Source: Maricaulis sp048268525
Lineage (GTDB): Bacteria > Pseudomonadota > Alphaproteobacteria > Caulobacterales > Maricaulaceae
Reading direction: 5' to 3'
Length of the DNA: 64,000 bases
Assembly (NCBI RefSeq): GCF_048268525.1
Contig: NZ_JBLWVH010000006.1
Span: forward strand, 62,001-126,000
Numbering within the stretch: position 1 is the stretch's first letter; the number at the start of each line of letters is the position of its first letter. The notes beneath the pieces were generated by a model, which had not been told where the DNA came from, searched no databases, and worked only from the letters and a program-made list of their open reading frames with translations. The translations under genes and the position numbers were made by a program. Positions 61,074 to 64,000 of the stretch are shown piece by piece.

Positions 61074-61193
61074 TTGTCATCCCCGCAGTATGTCCGGCAA
61101 AGGCCGGACGGATGGCGGGGACCTAACAGGTTGCAATCACATAGGTCCCTGACTTGCGCCCCGCCTCCGCGGGGCGTCCATCAGGGATGACAA
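61074..61193. repeat. Family A palindromic element with exchanged arms
   Basis: 120 bp, between trmL and hemF. Here the hairpin GTCCGGC-AAAG-GCCGGAC is in the left arm and CGCCCCGC-CTCC-GCGGGGCG in the right, the reverse of the other copies, whereas the centre ACCTAACAGGTTGCAATCAC reads in the same direction as at 50.0 kb. Confidence 0.83.
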
Positions 61194-61273
61194 CGGTGGG
61201 GCGCCATCGGATGGGGCACCGTGTGCAGGCCTCCCGTCTTGCCCTCCCCACTCACTCCGCTAAACATCGCGCC

Positions 61274-62167
61274 ATGACACACACCCCTGCCTCAGCCGCC
61301 ACCGACATTCAGCGCGAATCCGCGACATGCTGGTTTGAAGACCTGCGCGACCGGATCTGCGCCGAATTTGAACGCCTGGAACGCGAAGCCCCCGAAGCGC
61401 TCTATCCGGGCGAAGCCGGCACCTTCGAGCGCGAGGCCTGGACACGCGGCGACGGGTCGTCCGACGAGGGCGGCGGGACGATGGCGATCATGCGTGGCCG
61501 CCTGTTCGAGAAGGTCGGCGTGCATGTCTCGGCGGTAAAGGGCGAGTTCTCCGAAGCCTTCCGCCAGCAGATCCCCGGTGCCGCCGAGGATCCGCGCTTT
61601 TTCGCCACCGGGATCTCGCTGATCGCCCATATGTGGTCGCCCCATGTGCCTGCCGTGCACATGAATACCCGCTTCATCACCACGACCCAGTGGTGGTTTG
61701 GTGGCGGCATGGACCTCACTCCCGTGCTCGACCGCGACCGCAACCAGAAAAATCCCGACGCCATCGACTTTCACGCCGCCTGCAAACAGGCCTGCGACGA
61801 GCACGGCGATGACTTCCATGCCCGCTTCAAGAAATGGTGCGACGAATATTTCTACCTGCCCCACCGCGACGAGCCGCGCGGCATTGGTGGAATCTTCTAC
61901 GACCGTCACAATACCGGTGACTGGGATGCCGACTTTTCCTTCACCCGCGATGTCGGCCTCGCCTTCCTCGACATCTATCCGAAAATCGTCCGCCGCCGCA
62001 TGGGCGAGAGCTGGACGCCGGAGGACCGCGAGGAACAGCTGATCCGCCGCGGCCGCTATGCCGAGTTCAACCTGTTGCATGACCGGGGTACGAAGTTCGG
62101 TCTGGAGACGGGCGGCAATGTGAAGTCGATCCTGTCGTCCATGCCACCTGAGGCGAAATGGCCGTGA
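61274..62167 (+). CDS. hemF: Oxygen-dependent coproporphyrinogen III oxidase
   Basis: 297 residues. SSDEGGGTMAIMRGRLFEKVGVHVSAVKGEF, FITTTQWWFGGGMDLTPVL and YAEFNLLHDRGTKFGLETGG are diagnostic. It converts coproporphyrinogen III to protoporphyrinogen IX in heme synthesis, with oxygen. The frame is open upstream but starts inside the family A repeat, so the ATG at 61274 is preferred. Confidence 0.94.
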   Translation: MTHTPASAATDIQRESATCWFEDLRDRICAEFERLEREAPEALYPGEAGTFEREAWTRGDGSSDEGGGTMAIMRGRLFEKVGVHVSAVKGEFSEAFRQQIPGAAEDPRFFATGISLIAHMWSPHVPAVHMNTRFITTTQWWFGGGMDLTPVLDRDRNQKNPDAIDFHAACKQACDEHGDDFHARFKKWCDEYFYLPHRDEPRGIGGIFYDRHNTGDWDADFSFTRDVGLAFLDIYPKIVRRRMGESWTPEDREEQLIRRGRYAEFNLLHDRGTKFGLETGGNVKSILSSMPPEAKWP

Positions 62168-62330
62168 GCCGGTCAGGCCGGGAATTTTCTGCCCGGCAAG
62201 GTTGAGCCCCCGGCAAGTCACGCCTTGCCTCCGGCCCTGCACATCACGAAATAGCAGGCGATCTCAGCGTGTTGAGCTGGCATCCGGGTTGCAATCTCCT
62301 CGCTGTGAGTTTGTAACAAGGCGTCAGACA

Positions 62331-62783
62331 ATGAGTGTTTCCGGTATCGGCCCGACGGCTGTGAACCCGTTTCTCACCGCTTCCTCCCGCCCCGAAACTG
62401 CCCCGCCCGAAGAGGTCCGGACTTCCACGACGGCTGCGAGCCAGTATCGGGCCGCCGAGACCGAGGCCCAAAGCGCCGCACGGACGGGACCATCGCCAGC
62501 GGAACCCGCTTCCAAGGCCTTGTCGACCGAGGAATCCGGCGCCGTGGCCGAGTTCCTGCGCTGGGCCAATATGACGCCGGCAGAACGTATCCGGGCGCAA
62601 TATCTCGAGCAGGAAGGCTTGAGCGAGGACTCCCTGGCCACTCTGCCCGAGGAAGAGCGCGAGCGCATCGAGATGGAAATCCAGCAACGCATCCGCGACG
62701 CGCTGGGAGGCACCGCGGACGCGGCCGGGACATCGCAACGGGCCAACCAAGCCTATCAGGCCACGTCCGGCCTTGCAGTCTGA
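62331..62783 (+). CDS. Small uncharacterised protein with conserved helical C-terminus
   Basis: 150 residues. The first half is disordered and rich in Ser, Thr, Pro and Ala. The second has a folded helical motif, MTPAERIRAQYLEQEGLSEDSLATLPEEERERIEMEIQQRIRDAL in pieces (MTPAERIRAQYL, LSEDSLATLPEEERERIE), which recurs in proteobacterial proteins of unknown role. No signal peptide. It appears to be transcribed alone. Confidence 0.65.
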   Translation: MSVSGIGPTAVNPFLTASSRPETAPPEEVRTSTTAASQYRAAETEAQSAARTGPSPAEPASKALSTEESGAVAEFLRWANMTPAERIRAQYLEQEGLSEDSLATLPEEERERIEMEIQQRIRDALGGTADAAGTSQRANQAYQATSGLAV

Positions 62784-62870
62784 CCGGGCGCCAAGGTCAA
62801 TAACAGCCCGCCCGCATCCAATAGCGGATCGGGCCGCATCAAACGGGTGAACCCAAGAGGCGAACCCGTC

Positions 62871-63683
62871 GTGCCAGAGACCCCGAATTCCCTGCCCTAC
62901 CAGCGTTTTCACGCCAATATCGTCGCGACAGCCTTCGCGCCCCATCGTCATGACAGCTATGTCTTCGCGCTCACCACATACGGGGTGCAGGATTTCGACT
63001 ATCGCGGCTCGACGCGGCGCTCGCAGCCCGGCGCCGTCGTCGTCCTCCATCCCGATGAGTTGCATGACGGCCGTCCGGGCGCTGAAGGTGGTTTCGGCTA
63101 TGCCGGTCTGAGCATCCTGCCGGAAGCGCTCTCGCAATACCGGCCCGGCGGCGGACTGCCCTTCCTGCCCGGCGGGGTCAGTCGCGACCGGGCCCTGATC
63201 AACGCTGTCCGGGCCATGCTGGACCTCTCACCGCAGGCCGATGCCGTCGAGCATGAGAGCGCCCTCATCGATCTGGCGCTGGCACTGGATCGCCTCAGTG
63301 ATGCACCGGTCGCCACAAGCCCCGTCTCCCGCGCAGTGGTCGAGGCCGCCTGCGACCATATCCGCACCCACAGCGCCCGCGGCGTGTCACTGGACGAGCT
63401 GGAAGGTTTGACCGGGCTGGATCGCTGGCAGTTGAGCCGCGACTTCCGGACCCTGCGCGGCACCAGCCCGGCGCGATACCTGACCCAACGCCGCCTCGAT
63501 CAGGTTCGCCAGGCCATCGCCGGGGGCGACCGGCTGGCTGACGCGGCGCAGGATGCCGGCTTCGTCGACCAGGCCCATATGAGCCGTCATTTCAAGGCCG
63601 CCTATGGCATCACGCCCGGCCAGTTCGCCCGCACGATCATACAAGACCCCACACCGGCCCCCCGGCATCCTGTCCTTCACTGA
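62871..63683 (+). CDS. AraC-family transcriptional regulator
   Basis: 270 residues from the GTG at 62871 (AAGAGG upstream); a GTG at 62847 is an alternative without a ribosome site. An N-terminal cupin-like sensing domain (FHANIVATAFAPHRHDSYVFALTTYGVQDFDYRG) is followed by the two helix-turn-helix region (CDHIRTHSARGVSLDELEGLTGLDRWQLSRDFR and DRLADAAQDAGFVDQAHMSRHFKAAYGITPGQF). Likely activates the adjacent membrane protein gene downstream. Confidence 0.9.
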   Translation: MPETPNSLPYQRFHANIVATAFAPHRHDSYVFALTTYGVQDFDYRGSTRRSQPGAVVVLHPDELHDGRPGAEGGFGYAGLSILPEALSQYRPGGGLPFLPGGVSRDRALINAVRAMLDLSPQADAVEHESALIDLALALDRLSDAPVATSPVSRAVVEAACDHIRTHSARGVSLDELEGLTGLDRWQLSRDFRTLRGTSPARYLTQRRLDQVRQAIAGGDRLADAAQDAGFVDQAHMSRHFKAAYGITPGQFARTIIQDPTPAPRHPVLH

Positions 63684-63716
63684 CCGCTTGTGCGGTTCAC
63701 TCTTGAGGATAGCTGA

Positions 63717-64000
63717 ATGACCACGACACCGCCCCGGCGCGCCACCAGCCTGATCATCGAACTCGCCGTCGTGATGGCCGTTCTGGTCAGCACCAAACTC
63801 ATCTTCGACCAGATCGCCTGGCGCTTCGCCGGCCCGATCTCGCTGGCCTTCGCCCTGGTGACGATCGCCGGCTTCACGATCCGCCACAAGGAAAGCTGGG
63901 CCAGCTTCGGCCTGCGCCGCCTGAAACGCTGGTGGTCGATCCCGCTTGTCCTGCCGCAGGCCCTGCTCGGCGTTGTCGCCATTCTCGCCATCGGCGCCGG
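63717..64000 (+). CDS. Membrane protein, N-terminal part (CPBP-type candidate; runs off window)
   Basis: The visible 94 residues start MTTTPPRRATSLIIELAVVMAVLV and have at least three membrane segments, with SFGLRRLKRWWSIPLVLP between the second and third. This start resembles CPBP-family intramembrane proteases, but the catalytic motifs would be beyond the window edge. It begins 33 bases past the AraC gene with TTGAGGA upstream, so both probably form one unit. Confidence 0.55.
   Translation, partial: MTTTPPRRATSLIIELAVVMAVLVSTKLIFDQIAWRFAGPISLAFALVTIAGFTIRHKESWASFGLRRLKRWWSIPLVLPQALLGVVAILAIGA

Overview
The window is 64 kb of high-GC chromosome from an alphaproteobacterium. Gene content and order (nadQ next to nadABC, petABC with mtnP and apt, ubiK-ybjN-proC facing lgt, rplY-pth-ychF, LysE/LysR, ParDE) fit a Maricaulis/Hyphomonas/Caulobacter-like lineage. 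That placement is inference, because there is no rRNA gene here to anchor it. Genes are dense and mostly housekeeping. I saw no prophage, insertion sequence, CRISPR array, rRNA or tRNA gene, and no clear pseudogene.

Layout. 1-6.6 kb is an NAD biosynthesis region: an HD hydrolase, a NadQ-type regulator, an RluA-like pseudouridine synthase, a small membrane protein and nadA-nadB-nadC. Three copies of the dyad GCTC-N5-GAGC lie before nadA, and a palindromic repeat is carried in frame inside nadB. 6.6-10.7 kb holds a VOC protein, two palindromic repeats, a phosphoribosyltransferase pair, an esterase, an internally duplicated membrane protein and a secreted protein. 10.7-19 kb has a two-kinase/one-receiver signalling cluster, a Nudix hydrolase, a tiny membrane ORF, a Ca/Na antiporter, and a membrane-anchored Clp-fold protease paired with a large membrane protein. 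19-25.4 kb is a mixed set: serine hydrolase, DUF4197, DUF418, DUF4291, an orphan secreted protein, and divergent LysR/LysE. 25.5-34.3 kb carries two ParDE loci around folate genes, uvrC, a HAD/CDP-alcohol pair and an OmpR/EnvZ pair.

34.3-42.5 kb is housekeeping (proC, ybjN, ubiK, lgt, midA, prs, rplY, pth, ychF). 42.7-53.5 kb includes a truncated hemoglobin, a Bcr/CflA-type exporter, an enoyl-CoA hydratase, a two-domain hydrolase, PhzF, an ABC-2 transporter, rlmJ, an orphan gene and a serine carboxypeptidase ending at a strong terminator. 53.6-60.4 kb is one long minus-strand run from the cytochrome bc1 genes petA-petB-petC through mtnP, a trypsin-like protease, LprI-like protein and GST to apt and a membrane protein. 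mtnP and apt together would turn methylthioadenosine into adenine and then AMP. The right end has trmL, hemF, a small conserved protein, an AraC regulator and the start of a membrane protein.

The most unusual content lies between and inside genes. There are three families of structured palindromic elements. Family A is about 120 bp, with one diverged and four close copies, and folds like a cloverleaf. Family B is about 130 bp, with two copies whose stems show paired base changes. Family C is about 120-145 bp, with two copies, one of them inside the nadB reading frame. Other points of interest are the triple NadQ-type operator, the SDH-type protease with its membrane partner, divergent genes sharing one CATG as both start codons, and related dyads in front of both ParDE loci.
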